A stretch of DNA of 64,000 bases, taken from the NCBI RefSeq assembly GCF_901000735.1, contig NC_081550.1:2004669-2068668 (forward strand), given 5' to 3'. Shown here piece after piece: positions 30,592 through 41,600 of this stretch. The notes beneath the pieces were generated by a model. The model made no database searches. It saw nothing but the letters and a program-made list of their open reading frames with translations, and was not told the DNA's origin. This DNA is from Corylus avellana. Taxonomy: Eukaryota; Streptophyta; Magnoliopsida; Fagales; Betulaceae. Position numbers and translations under genes: made by a program. The first letter of the stretch is position 1. Every line of letters starts with the position of its first letter.

Positions 30592-30992
30592 TGTTGGGGA
30601 GATACACAGGGGAGTCAAACAAGAGTAAGTTAATATACATATTATGATACCACTTCTAGCCCAAAAGCTTAAGCTAATGAGCTTAGGTCCACTTAGGTAT
30701 ATTAACCACTCTTACTCTTTATACTTTCTCAGTGTGAGATACAAAATTCATAAGTGTATGTACAACAAATCTCCCCTCACTTGCACACATACAAGAGTGT
30801 CATACCAATTATTTTGTGGGGAGAGAAACAACAAGGGAGTCAAATAAGAGTAAATTAATATATATATTGAGACACCACTTTTAGTCCAAAAGCCTAAGCT
30901 AATGGGCTTAGGTCCACTTAGATATATTAACCACTCTTACTCTTTATATTTTTTCAATGTGGGACACAAAGCTCACAAGTTTATGCACAACA
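30592..30992. mobile_element. TRIM-like element: two 177-bp terminal repeats around 47 bp
   Basis: Terminal repeats at 30592-30767 (TGTTGGGGAGA ... GTACAACA) and 30815-30992 (TGTGGGGAGAG ... GCACAACA) are clearly related along their length. Only 47 bp lie between them, with no primer-binding site or polypurine tract recognised. Flanks TTAAG (30587-30591) and TAAAG (30993-30997) fit a 5-bp target duplication, and the paralogous site after the first cysteine-rich gene (GTCTGCTAAAGATTTC) is empty. The element sits 17 bp after the stop codon of the cysteine-rich gene and probably lies in its 3' UTR. Confidence 0.8.
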
Positions 30993-30999
30993 TAAAGAT

Positions 31000-31620
31000 T
31001 TGTTAACTACTCTCTCTCTAACTATTTGTTAGTCACCAAATTGATTGGATACAATACAAAGATGGAAACCACGTTGCGGCTGGTTTCTTAAAATGCTTAT
31101 CAATCTTCATATACCGCATAAGAAGACCTTTCAACTTTTATATATATATATATATTTGACATCAATAGAAAGATTATCATGTATTAACTCTTTTCATTCA
31201 TTACAAAATGTTAAACATTGTTTCTTCTACATGAATCTTAACTCGTACTAAAAGTTGGCATTTATACTTTGATGCAGAGTCCCACACAAATTCTAACTCC
31301 TCAAGAAGGCCATGTTGGAGTACTTGTGGTAAAGATAAGTTCACACAAATGATTGGTGACAGACGTCTTGAAGCAAAATACTAGTGGCCAGCTAAAGGAG
31401 TTGTTTATCTTTATTATCTTATCATTTCAATAAATTTAGTTGATGTGTGATCAACTATTGAAGTGCCATTGTTTATCATTTGTGTTACTATAGTAGTAGT
31501 GGTTATATACATATCAATGTTACCAAGTTTATTTCAATCAATGAAAGTGTTCAAGTTTTATGCTAATTATTATGAGATGAGATTTTTCTTTTTGAGGTGC
31601 GACTCATAAACTAATTTTAT
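31000..31620. repeat. Downstream flank of the second cysteine-rich gene
   Basis: Paralogous to 24600-25640 without the solo LTR. No gene. Confidence 0.7.
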
Positions 31621-32337
31621 TTGAAATGGTGAGTGGCACAATAGAAAAAGAAAAAGAAGAAGACGAATACTACACAAGGAGGTAAGCAAGTTGCCATTCG
31701 GGTGAGAAACAGCCCAAAGTATATGGAATTCAAATGTAAATGTAAAGTTTTTATCTTAGTTTGAACATGTTTAGTTATGAATCTTACTGGTTGTTGGAAT
31801 GTCGATTCAGGAGTACTAATCATGTCTGCAATATGATTCGTATCACAACGGCAATAATGCAGAGGCTAAAGCATTCAAATATTCCAACTAATGAAATGTT
31901 GAAAATCCATTGGACCAATTGTCTCTATCCACTTGCACCATGCAAGACGACTTCCCCAACTCCCAAATTTGTATATTATATATATATATAATGCATGGCT
32001 CATGTTAGTCCTTTAGATGGCTTTCAACGCTTAAATATTACCGAACACAGTTGACAATGCAGCCTTCAATATTGAATTCTATGATTTCCAAAAAGACATG
32101 CTGCTTCTTTTCAATCTATTCCCACGAGATTACAACGTTGAAACGAGAAAATTATTACTTATCAATTTTAGTCAAAAAAAAATAAAAAAGAAATCCATGT
32201 TGGAAAGTCACCGTAGTAGCCAAAATCAAATGATGGTGAGTTACAATAGCAACACCCAAAATCAAATGGCTTGAAGAAATTACACTAGTAAAGACTAAAG
32301 AGGCAACATCTTATCTCTAACCAAAACAATTCTTTGT

Positions 32338-32347
32338 TATATATACT
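32338..32347 (+). promoter_or_regulatory. TATA-like element of the third receptor gene
   Basis: TTATATATAC about 80 bp upstream of the first Met, conserved in sequence and position with the 6209-8344 gene. Confidence 0.55.
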
Positions 32348-32426
32348 TGCAAATTTGGGCTATAAATTATAGAGAGGCATTTGTTTTTCTTGCTTCTTCG
32401 AGAACTTTGCCTTTCATTCCTCTGGT

Positions 32427-34349
32427 ATGAGTTATCAAACAAAAAGCATGCAACACTTGATGCCTCATCATCTCCTCTTCACCTTGTTTCTCTTTGCCAT
32501 TTTCTCTGCAAATCATGCGTGCAACCAAATAGACCGCAACTCTCTCTCGTCCCTGCCCTTTAATACTTCTTCTCCTCCATTAAATTGGTCTTCTTCTGCT
32601 GATTGTTGCCATTGGGAAGGTATTTCTTGTGATGATAAAGGTCACGTCACCCATATTTGGTTACCCTATAAAGGCCTTAGAGGGAGTATGTCTCCCTCTC
32701 TTGGAAACCTCACATATCTCTCTCACCTTAACCTCTCCCACAATTCACTTTTAGGTCGTCTCCCTAAGGGTTTGTTTTCGTCCTTGAATCAACTCATGGT
32801 CCTTGATTTGAGCTACAATCGTTTATTTGGAGAGATATCTGGCTGGCCTGCCTCCATTCAAATTGTTGACATATCTAGCAATCAATTCAACGGGACAATC
32901 CAATCTTTGTTCCTTCAAAGAGCATGGAGGTTGATTGAGCTCAATGTCAGCAACAATAGTTTCGTAGGCCCTATTCCTTCCTATCCTTGCATCAATTCTT
33001 CTTTTATCAGGCTCCTCGATTTCTCTCGTAATCTTCATGGTGGCCAAATTCCTAGTGGACTCGGGTCATGTTCCGAACTAAAGGTTTTGCGGGCAGGTTT
33101 TAACTCTCTCTCAGGATTGCTTCCTCTTGATATCTACAATGCGACAGGGCTTGAAGAAATCTCTTTACCTTCCAATGATCTTTCAGGACCCATTAGCAGT
33201 GACATTGTAAACCTTACAAAACTCATCAACCTTGAGTTATTTGAAAATAAATTGAGCGGCAAGCTCCCTGTGAATATTGGAAAGCTCTCCAAATTGAAGT
33301 ACATAATCCTTCATACAAACTCCTTAACAGGTTCTCTGCCTCCATCTTTGATGAATTGCACAAATCTCATAGAATTGATTTTACGGAGCAATTTGTTTGA
33401 AGGAGACATCTCCACCTTTAACTTCTCCACTCTTCCTCAACTTACTACTATTGATCTAGGGTTCAATACCTTTTTCGGTAACTTTCCAATAAGCCTTTAC
33501 TCATGTAAGTCCCTAAGAGCCATTCGACTTTCCTACAATAGACTAGAAGGACAAATCCTACCAGAGGTGGCTCAATTGGAATTCTTGTCTTTCCTTGTAC
33601 TTAGTTACAATAGGCTAACCAATATTACAGGGGCAATCAAGATTCTGATGCATTGCAAGACTCTCAACGTAGTCCTTCTTGGAGGAAATTTTTTGTACGA
33701 GGCAATACCAAATGATGATAGTATAGTTGGTTCTAATGGATTTGAGAATATCCGGTTTTTGGGTCTTGGTGATTGCCAGCTGATGGGTCAATTTCCCATA
33801 TGGCTATCTAAGATTAAGAAGCTAGAAGTTCTGAATCTAGTTTCCAATCGTATCACAGGTTCAATTCCTGGTTGGTTGTCGACTCTTCCAAGGCTCTTCG
33901 CTTTTGACTTATCTAATAACCTCATTTCAGGTGAATTCCCGAAAGAACTTTGTACATTGCCAGCATTAGTATTAGCAGAGGCTCTAGTAGACAATAACTA
34001 TTTGAATTTACCAGTTTTTTCCGCTAGAGATGGTACCCTTGGCCAATATAATGTTCTCTCGAACATGCGACCAACAATAAAAATTGCAAACAACAGTCTT
34101 AGTGGCAACATCCCCATTGAGATTGGTCGTTTGAAGTTGCTTCGTCAGCTGGATTTCAAGCATAACAACTTCTCAGGCAACATTCCACACCAAATATCTG
34201 AGCTCACAAACTTGGAATTACTGGACATCTCTAACAATCAATTGTCCGGTGAAATACCGACATCACTAAGTACACTACATTTCTTGTCTCGGTTTAGTGT
34301 TGCAAACAATAATCTTCATGGACCAATACCATCAAGCACTCAATTATAG
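32427..34349 (+). CDS. PSY1R-type receptor-like protein truncated before the membrane anchor
   Basis: Inverted near-copy of the 6209-8344 gene. The frame is open for 640 residues: signal peptide, cap (DCCHWEGISC), all leucine-rich repeats, the island and the last repeats up to SSTQL. It then meets TAG at 34347-34349 where the paralogues have Gln. The lost part (34350-34565) is still in frame and complete: cap with LCGPP, acidic linker, membrane helix and short tail. If translated as it stands, the product would be a soluble secreted ectodomain. It may be a decoy, a young pseudogene, or normal in other alleles. No other lesion was seen. Met8 or Met12 may be the real start. Confidence 0.85.
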   Translation: MSYQTKSMQHLMPHHLLFTLFLFAIFSANHACNQIDRNSLSSLPFNTSSPPLNWSSSADCCHWEGISCDDKGHVTHIWLPYKGLRGSMSPSLGNLTYLSHLNLSHNSLLGRLPKGLFSSLNQLMVLDLSYNRLFGEISGWPASIQIVDISSNQFNGTIQSLFLQRAWRLIELNVSNNSFVGPIPSYPCINSSFIRLLDFSRNLHGGQIPSGLGSCSELKVLRAGFNSLSGLLPLDIYNATGLEEISLPSNDLSGPISSDIVNLTKLINLELFENKLSGKLPVNIGKLSKLKYIILHTNSLTGSLPPSLMNCTNLIELILRSNLFEGDISTFNFSTLPQLTTIDLGFNTFFGNFPISLYSCKSLRAIRLSYNRLEGQILPEVAQLEFLSFLVLSYNRLTNITGAIKILMHCKTLNVVLLGGNFLYEAIPNDDSIVGSNGFENIRFLGLGDCQLMGQFPIWLSKIKKLEVLNLVSNRITGSIPGWLSTLPRLFAFDLSNNLISGEFPKELCTLPALVLAEALVDNNYLNLPVFSARDGTLGQYNVLSNMRPTIKIANNSLSGNIPIEIGRLKLLRQLDFKHNNFSGNIPHQISELTNLELLDISNNQLSGEIPTSLSTLHFLSRFSVANNNLHGPIPSSTQL

Positions 34350-34565
34350 AGCTTTAATGCCTCTGCATATGAGGGCAACCTTGGACTCTGTGGTCCCCCA
34401 CTTCCACACGAGTGTACCGATACTGTTAGCACCAACGAAGACATTGAGGAGGACGAGGAAAATGGGCCTACAATCCCATGGTTTCCAATTAGTGTGGTTC
34501 TTGGTTTCATTGTAGGTTTTTGGGGAGTTTGTGGTCCTTTGCTTTATAAAATTATGTCAAACTAG
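34350..34565 (+). pseudogene. Untranslated C-terminal remainder of the third receptor gene
   Basis: Continues in the same frame after the premature TAG and encodes the receptor C-terminal cap, an acidic run (DIEEDEEN), the membrane helix (ISVVLGFIVGFWGVCGPLL) and a five-residue tail before a natural TAG at 34563-34565. Its preservation shows that the premature stop is recent or that the stop is sometimes read through. Confidence 0.85.
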
Positions 34566-35460
34566 CAGTGTCTTTGGCCAAGATTGCACAGAAGGTTTTA
34601 AGTATATATTTCTTTAAAATTACATATCTGTCGCTCAAGAGTTGTGATCAATTTGGTTTCTCAATTTTCAATTTGAATGCTTTAGTTTGCATTGTTGCCC
34701 TGGATTCATCAAGTATAAGAAAACTAAAGCAAATCAGTTCTTATTGAAACAAAATATGTTGTTGCAATTTTCTGCAGAAAACAGAGTAGAAAAACAGAGC
34801 AAAAAAAATCTGATTTTTATTTTTTCTTGTCTCTCGTTCTAGCAGCTGCAGCTGCAGCTTCAGATTTTAATCTTCTCAATTATACAACCCGGCTTTATGG
34901 GCAAATTTAATCAAACTGAGCAATTTTTAAGAGCTTATAAATAAATTCAGTGGAGAGACTCAATAACATTATTCCTACAATGATATGGAAGAATACGACC
35001 GAAATGACGAGATATATGAATGAGAAGAAAGGCTAGTCGGGACAGAGGTGTTATATGAGAGATATGAATGACAAGCTCAGCACAGGCAAGATCTGATCTT
35101 CTTCATTGATTCGCAACGAACTTTCTTAGGACAGTGGTTACACCAACCTAAACCCAGAATTGTAGTTAGTTAAGAGTACCACGTTAGCATTGTTGGAAGA
35201 ATGTTTAATAGAATTTCTCAATTATTAAATACTTTTGCATCAAACAACTTTGTGCACTTGAAGAAATAACATAAATAATTCCTATAGAATGCCTAGGAGT
35301 AAACCAACCAAGAGTAGCTCAATCGGCTTGGGACGATACCTCATAAAACGAAAGTCAGTGGTTTGAATATCATCTTCTCCCTTTCCTTAAGGTCAATTAC
35401 TTATTAAAAGAAAAAAGAATAAACTAAATATGAGAATTTCATATTCCCAGGAATCCTATC
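34566..35460. repeat. 3' flank shared with 5341-6208 (inverted)
   Basis: Reverse match to the 3' flank of the first receptor gene (TTGTGCACTTGAAGAAATAA; GGCAAATTTAATCAAACTGA; CAACATTATTCCTACAATGA-like text). It marks the right limit of the inverted duplication. No gene. Confidence 0.75.
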
Positions 35461-36308
35461 AAACTCTTAATCATTCTCAATCGTGGATTTAGTTATAGCT
35501 TGATTGAGCATTCCCTAAATGACTGCCATGAAGAATACTGGGTACACTAAAGCAAACCAGATAGCCAACATGAAGCATAGGTATTTCAAGAGTTGGACGT
35601 GCATCCATTTAAGCTTAACATTATGCTAATTGAGAGCTTCCATGGCAAAAAGGATTGTTAAAAGTAAGGAAACAACAGAAATTCTTGAATGAGAAGAAAG
35701 ACTAGTGACAAGAGTACAACATTTAGGTCCTCATAAGATTACATTCTTCTCCAATACTCTTTGATTATGGACCAAAACGGCCACAATCCAGTAATCATAC
35801 CTTCCTTATATGTTTAACTTAAAAGAAATGCTATAATACAAGCCATTTTGGCTGGGAATAGGCACAATGAAATCACATCCAAAACAGTTGGTGGCTTGGT
35901 GCATTTTCCAGCCATCACCAGCAACTTCCCCAAGTTCATCAGAAAACATCTCAGAGATTTTCCAAACACAAAATTACATAACAATGTCTGCCAAAGTCAT
36001 TGTGGACAGAATACTTATTCCTAGTTGAATTTATTCATTGCTCCGTCCAAACAGAACGTATAAATGATCACCAATGAGTTTAGCATTGCAATTTGCAACG
36101 TACAAAATCGAATTCTCAAAATCCTCAATTAGTCAAAACAATCCCTTCCTCAACATATATAATCGAGTATACTCTAATCTCCAACTATCCAATCGTGAAA
36201 AAACCCATTGTTCTTTTCGCCTATATCCTCTATATCCAGCACAAAAATGTAAAATTTCATCCAGAAAAAGGAAAAAGATCGAAATCTGAATCATACCCAT
36301 TACTCTCC
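35461..36308. other. Intergenic and probable 3' UTR of CCME
   Basis: Single-copy looking AT-rich sequence between the receptor cluster and the CCME stop codon. No coding signal. The last few hundred bases probably belong to the CCME 3' UTR. Confidence 0.5.
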
Positions 36309-37031
36309 CTAAGACCCTTTCACTCCCTCCTGCGCCGCCCCCTCGATCTTCTTCTTGTTCTTCTCGATCTGCGCGGCAACCTCCTGGGGCATGTACTTCT
36401 CGTCGTGCTTGGCCAGCACCTCCGTGGCCGAGAAGTAGCACTCGCCGCTCCTCGCCTTCCTGGAGACGCTCTTGGCCGAGACCTCCCGCCGAGCTTCCTC
36501 CGTGAAGGGCTTCACGAACCCCTCCACCACCACGGAATGTCCCTCCCGGAACAGGTCAGGCAACGAGCCCTGGTACTTCACCAGAATGTCGGTGATCAGG
36601 TCGGAGACCACGAACTCCATCTCGGGCGACGAGGCCGGCTGAACCACGCTGCCCTCGAGGACTAGACCACCCAATCGGAACTTGGTCTTGGACGGGTTCG
36701 CGGCGTACTTTTCAAGCGCGTCGGTGGGGGTGACATAAAAGACGAGCTGGTCCTGGAATCCATTGAGGACGATGACGACGAAGCCGGCGATGCAGCTGAA
36801 GGTGAGCGCGTAGGTCCACAGGCGCCGGGTCTGGAGCTGCCGGGCCCGGGCGCCGATGTCTACGGTCTTGGGTCGGGACGGGTGTCTCCGGGCCGTGGAG
36901 AGGAATCGGAGGGTGGATAGAGAAAGTTCGTTGGGGATGGACGGTTGGGATTTGATGGGAGAGAGAAGAAGGGTGGTGGTGGTGGAGCGAAGGAGTTGGG
37001 ATCTGAGGCGGAGGGAAAGGCGAGCGGCCAT
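36309..37031 (-). CDS. CCME: Mitochondrial cytochrome c maturation haem chaperone CcmE
   Basis: Single-exon gene for 240 residues. Residues 1 to about 55 are rich in Arg, Ser and Leu and lack acidic residues, as in a mitochondrial presequence. One membrane helix lies at about 75-93 (ALTFSCIAGFVVIVLNGF). The OB-fold haem-binding domain follows (DQLVFYVTPTDAL; FRLGGLVLEGSV; FVVSD; VVVEGF). The covalent haem-binding His is in ATEVLAKHDEKYMP, the hallmark of the family. The C-terminal tail is charged. CcmE binds haem from CcmC in the inner membrane and passes it to the ligase for attachment to apocytochromes c (family knowledge). The gene is much richer in G+C than its surroundings. It is divergent from ZTP29, with 1.6 kb between the start codons. 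Confidence 0.95.
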   Translation of the reverse strand: MAARLSLRLRSQLLRSTTTTLLLSPIKSQPSIPNELSLSTLRFLSTARRHPSRPKTVDIGARARQLQTRRLWTYALTFSCIAGFVVIVLNGFQDQLVFYVTPTDALEKYAANPSKTKFRLGGLVLEGSVVQPASSPEMEFVVSDLITDILVKYQGSLPDLFREGHSVVVEGFVKPFTEEARREVSAKSVSRKARSGECYFSATEVLAKHDEKYMPQEVAAQIEKNKKKIEGAAQEGVKGS

Positions 37032-37321
37032 GAAGAGGGGGTTAGAATTTTCTCGGGAAAGTGAGGAAAATTGTGAAGAGGAAGAAAATGATTGCGCTGG
37101 GTTTAGGGGTTTTGGGAATTAGGTGGGGGAGAAAGAGAACGAAGAGGCGGCTATTGGACTTTTTCAGAAACTTTTTCTCACTTGACGAGACGAAAACCCC
37201 ACGAAAATTGTTGTCTTAATAAGTAGTCCCTTTAGATTTGCCTTCAAAAAAGCTACAACCTTTTAACTTCGTAGCAATGTTTCAGATCGATCTGTCAAAA
37301 AATAAATAAATAAAGAAGAAG

Positions 37322-37375
37322 AATCTTACAATGCGTTAGAATCTTACCATGCGTTAGAATCTTAACATGCGAGTC
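37322..37375. repeat. Three tandem 18-bp units
   Basis: Units AATCTTACAATGCGTTAG, AATCTTACCATGCGTTAG and AATCTTAACATGCGAGTC, head to tail, about 290 bp upstream of the CCME start codon in the divergent intergenic region. Confidence 0.9.
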
Positions 37376-38500
37376 CTCCACGTGCATTTCGATAAAATAT
37401 GATTACAGACCCATGAGCCTTAAATAAATTATTTTCTTTAAATTATTGTTTCATTATTTTAAGTAAATTAAAGGATAAATAGACGCCCCCCAAAAAAAAA
37501 CCCAATATATCTGTTCTTCTTACACCGTCTCAGAAAACTTAATGTTGCTGTAGATATCTTGATGTTTATCATACGACAATTTAAGGTTGGTTTGTCTTAA
37601 CTCTTGTTTATGTCCATTTGGTTTAGAGGTCATTGTTCTACTCTTCATTCAAATTAAGCGTTTCTTTAGTTATAATTTTATCTTACTTATACGCGTACGT
37701 TTGATATCCTTACGATACCCTAAATATTGTTCAATTGCCGGGTGATCAAATCACCCCATTTTAGCCATAAACAAACCCCAAATTCAAATGATTGGGTAAA
37801 GAAAGTGATTTGACCGCCCAGCAGCCATCATTGTAACTTGAGTAATGTTAAAAATAATATTTTTATCACACAACTATTTCACAATATTAACGTGATAATC
37901 TTAACAAATCTTTGGATCGATCATTATTTTATTAAGGTACTTAGGATAACACATAATATTGTAAGATAATTATTTGGAAAAAAAATATAGTATATAACAT
38001 TGTGAGTCATACGCGGTACTAGTTATCATCCTCCATATTCATTTAAAATGAACTGCATGTGTGGGCTAGATCTTAAGGTCGAATCTCACAATGAAAAGCG
38101 CTTAAGGCTATTGACTTAGGTGTTGCTAGAGTCTTTATTAGGGGGTTAGTATTAAGTTATCGCTTGATCGGTCATAAGGAATTGTTGTGCGGTTTTTGTC
38201 GTCTAAGTTTTTTCATAGCACTTTGGTTGCGTTCTCCTACCTTTTAATAAAAAATAAATAATAAATAAATTAAAAAAAAATAAAAAACCCTTCACGTGTT
38301 CCTTTTTATGGTCTTTAGGTATGGCCTAGGGGCTAGAGCAAAAAGAAATGGAGGATACTACAGAACACTTCATCTGAGAGAAAGCCTTGCTTTATTTCTT
38401 CTCTTTTAACGTATCTTGTACCACCCCGTCAAACTATCTCTTTCTTTCCCTGTGGGATTTCCGTCCCTGTAGGATTTCCGTCGCTTTCTCTCCCACAACT
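37376..38500. other. Divergent intergenic region between CCME and ZTP29
   Basis: AT-rich DNA without coding signal. It should contain the promoters of both genes; only the ZTP29 TATA box is clear. Confidence 0.5.
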
Positions 38501-38504
38501 TCAT

Positions 38505-38512
38505 TATAAATA
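38505..38512 (+). promoter_or_regulatory. TATA box of ZTP29
   Basis: TATAAATA followed about 30 bp later by a CT-rich start region (CCAACTCTCCCTCTCTCCC) gives a 5' UTR of roughly 120 bp before the ATG at 38661. Confidence 0.65.
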
Positions 38513-38660
38513 GCTTCTTTGGTGGAGTCCAAAGCGACCAACTCTCCCTCTCTCCCTAAAAATCTGTATTTCACTGAATCGTGCACTTGACTTTTGTGCC
38601 AAATTTGCTTCATTTGGTGTTTGGGTTTGAATTTCGGGTCACAAGCAAAATATAGCTGCT

Positions 38661-41600
38661 ATGGATTCGCAGGTCTTGGTGGCTCTGGCACTCTCACTTG
38701 TTGGTGGAGCGAGTACTTCCATAGGTGAGTGAAGCTTATAATGTTTCAAATTCGAATGGTTATCATATTAAAGGTGCATTTTTTTTGGTGGATGCAATTT
38801 GAGGGTTTTAATTGCTTATTACATTTGATAATTGGTTTGTGTTTTAGTTGCAACAATGGCTTTTCGCGTTAGCCGTTGCTTGGGTATCGTTAAATTCGAA
38901 TCTTTTCTTGGATTTGGATGCATAGAAGTCTGATATTGAAGGAATTGGTTGATGGGTTGCTTCTAATTAGCTTGTAATTTCAAATATGACGTAATTACAT
39001 TCTGCTGAAAAGTTGACTTCAGGTTCATTTCTTTTCTGTGATTAAGGCTTTGTTGGGACCAAGATGCTGCTCTGGTCATTGACATCTTCGTGTAGTAGAA
39101 TATGGTTTCATAATTCAGAAGTTATTCTTTTAGTCTTTTAGTGTTTCGTTACATGTTCTATACCAAGGTTTCATGGATTTCCTGATATCATAATGAGTAC
39201 TAAACAGATTTTCTCTCATATTGATTCTTTGCATCTTAACACACACACACATGCTCGGTGTGTATATCTGAGTCATACAAGTTTTAGTGTTAGCATAGCG
39301 CTCTTCCTTGACTTATTCAACTCTAGCAACCTCAAACATACTACTCATGCTAGATGCATCGATATTAGAAACTTTTGATTTGCAGTTCTGGTACTTCTTT
39401 TCTGCTTATTTCATTGCCTCAGCCATGAATATAAGTAATTGCATATTAGCTTGTGTTTTATAATCTAATTTTAAGTTCTGAAATGTTGAGCAGGTGCACT
39501 TTTTGTAATTCTCAATCCGGCTCCCAATTTGAAGGTGCTTGGGCTTTTACAGGTGATGCTCAGTACCCAACCGCTTCATTTCTTATCCAAAAATCTGGAT
39601 GGCTTGCTAGGGACATGTGATACCACTCATTTCCTTAATTGCTATCATTTGTGATTTTCTCTTGTAGCTAATGTTTATATTTTTATCCAAGTATTCTACT
39701 TATCTAGATAATTTCCCAGGTTATGTTGAACTGATAATAGAAATGTGGAGCAATAATCTAGACTTTGATCACATATTGATTTTTTTTCCAATTAATATTA
39801 ATGTTGTGAGATATTTTGTCCGGAATTATTATATTCCTTTCAGGGATTTGCTGCAGGTCTCATGCTGAGCATATCATTCCTGGATTTGGCTCACAATGCT
39901 ATCAACTCTATTGGCTTCTTAAAAGGCAACCTTTGGGTGAGTTATAGACTACAATGTTCATATAATTCAAATGTGCACTTTTATTACCTGATTTATTCAT
40001 TTTTGTCATGGTAATTAAATTCTACATTCTTGCCAAGGCAGTTTTTTGCAGGTGTCATATTCTTTGCTGTTGTTGCCAATTTTATCCCAGAACCAACACT
40101 TGTCCCTGTTTCAGATGTGAAAAGCAAAAAGGTATGAATGATTTATTCTTCTACTTAATGATTGTTTTCCTAACCTACTTGCATATGATTGAATACTTCT
40201 ATAATGGCTAAAAAAAAATTAGAAAATAGTTGAAAGTTTTCTGCTGCGCTTGAGTACAGAAAAGTGGAGATGAAGGTGGCAAGGACATTATGAAGAAGCA
40301 TCGCCGCCAAGTTTTATACAGTGGGATCGTTACAGCAATAGGTATGAACAACCTCATTGACATGGTTCACTCTTCTCATAGATTGTGATGTGAATTATTT
40401 CAAAATTGGTTGCATGTAATTTGTGGAACTAAAACTGTAATTAGTTAGTATATTCCATCTGCAAATGATATAGCTTTGAGTAAAAAAATCATATGATGGA
40501 TGACTTTGAGCAATTGAATTTTTGGTTCTCAATCTTATAGTAATAGTATTAGAAAGAGTTTTTCTCTGTATGTGTTCCGAATTGTTTGTGTTCGAAGAGT
40601 CTTTATTGTGTTTTTAATACAGCAAATTTTCTGTTTATCTGGACTTCTCTTTTTAATTTCTTTGAAGAAAAAAAAAAAAGGGCTTGTGTTAACGTTTTGG
40701 GCTGATATGCCGAATTCTGTTTTGTACATTTTTCTACCACCTATCTGGCTGACAAGGCCAAACGAAGTTTACCAAACCACAGTATTGGCTGCAAGAATGT
40801 TGTGCCATTTCCCACTGTTGTCCTCTTTGTGTTTGTTCTAGCCCATACTTGGCGCTCCTTTGCTTTGTAATTTGCCATATGGAATTCTGAATAGTTTATG
40901 CCATACAAAGATGGGCCCGATCAGCGTTGATGTTTCATGCTGCCTCATCTGTATTTGATCACATGATTTGTTTCATGCGCGCACGCACACACACACATTG
41001 AATTAGGCACTCTGCATACAAATACCAGTGATCATTAACTACATATGTATACTTCTGGTATGCTTGAGTGGCATCCCCTTGACGTCCTTTTAATGAATTT
41101 ATTGATAAAAGAAATATAATTACAATGAGGTTCATGACATATATTTTGAATCATGAGTATCTTTGACCTGACTACACCTGATGGTAACATAGATTTCATT
41201 CAATACTTTTCAACTAAGCCTTAATCTCAACTAAATTTGGGTTGGCTAACACAAATTGTTTATTTTTTCCACTTTTGCTTGAGTGAGAACTCAAAAATCC
41301 AGCAAATTTATTTTTCTTTTGCAATAATCTTCAGCTATTATAATAATTTAACTAAATAAGAACGGTTACATGTGGTCCCTTCTCTAGAATGTATCCCTTG
41401 GTGGGGAAAGTGTAGAGCTGACTTGTTGCTACTGTAGAATTGACCATGTAGATATCCTCTTGTCGAAAATATTTTAGCTTGAGTAGCTGTTTCAACAAAG
41501 GTGCTGACTAGTACATGGCGATCTGCCTCCAAGCTATTCCTGATGATTAAACTGAACTTATAGCACTTTCATGCTTTGCAGAAGTTCATGAAATTCTTCT

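Noticed and set aside
36093..36665. 190-codon open frame opposite CCME
   Set aside because: It is the complement of a GC-rich coding exon, which lacks stop words on the opposite strand. No motif of its own.
41199..41260. Intron 5 segment resembling a common plant repeat (AAGCCTTAATCTCAACTAAA...GGTTGGCTA)
   Set aside because: The match is from memory of repeat wording only; ends and family could not be established.
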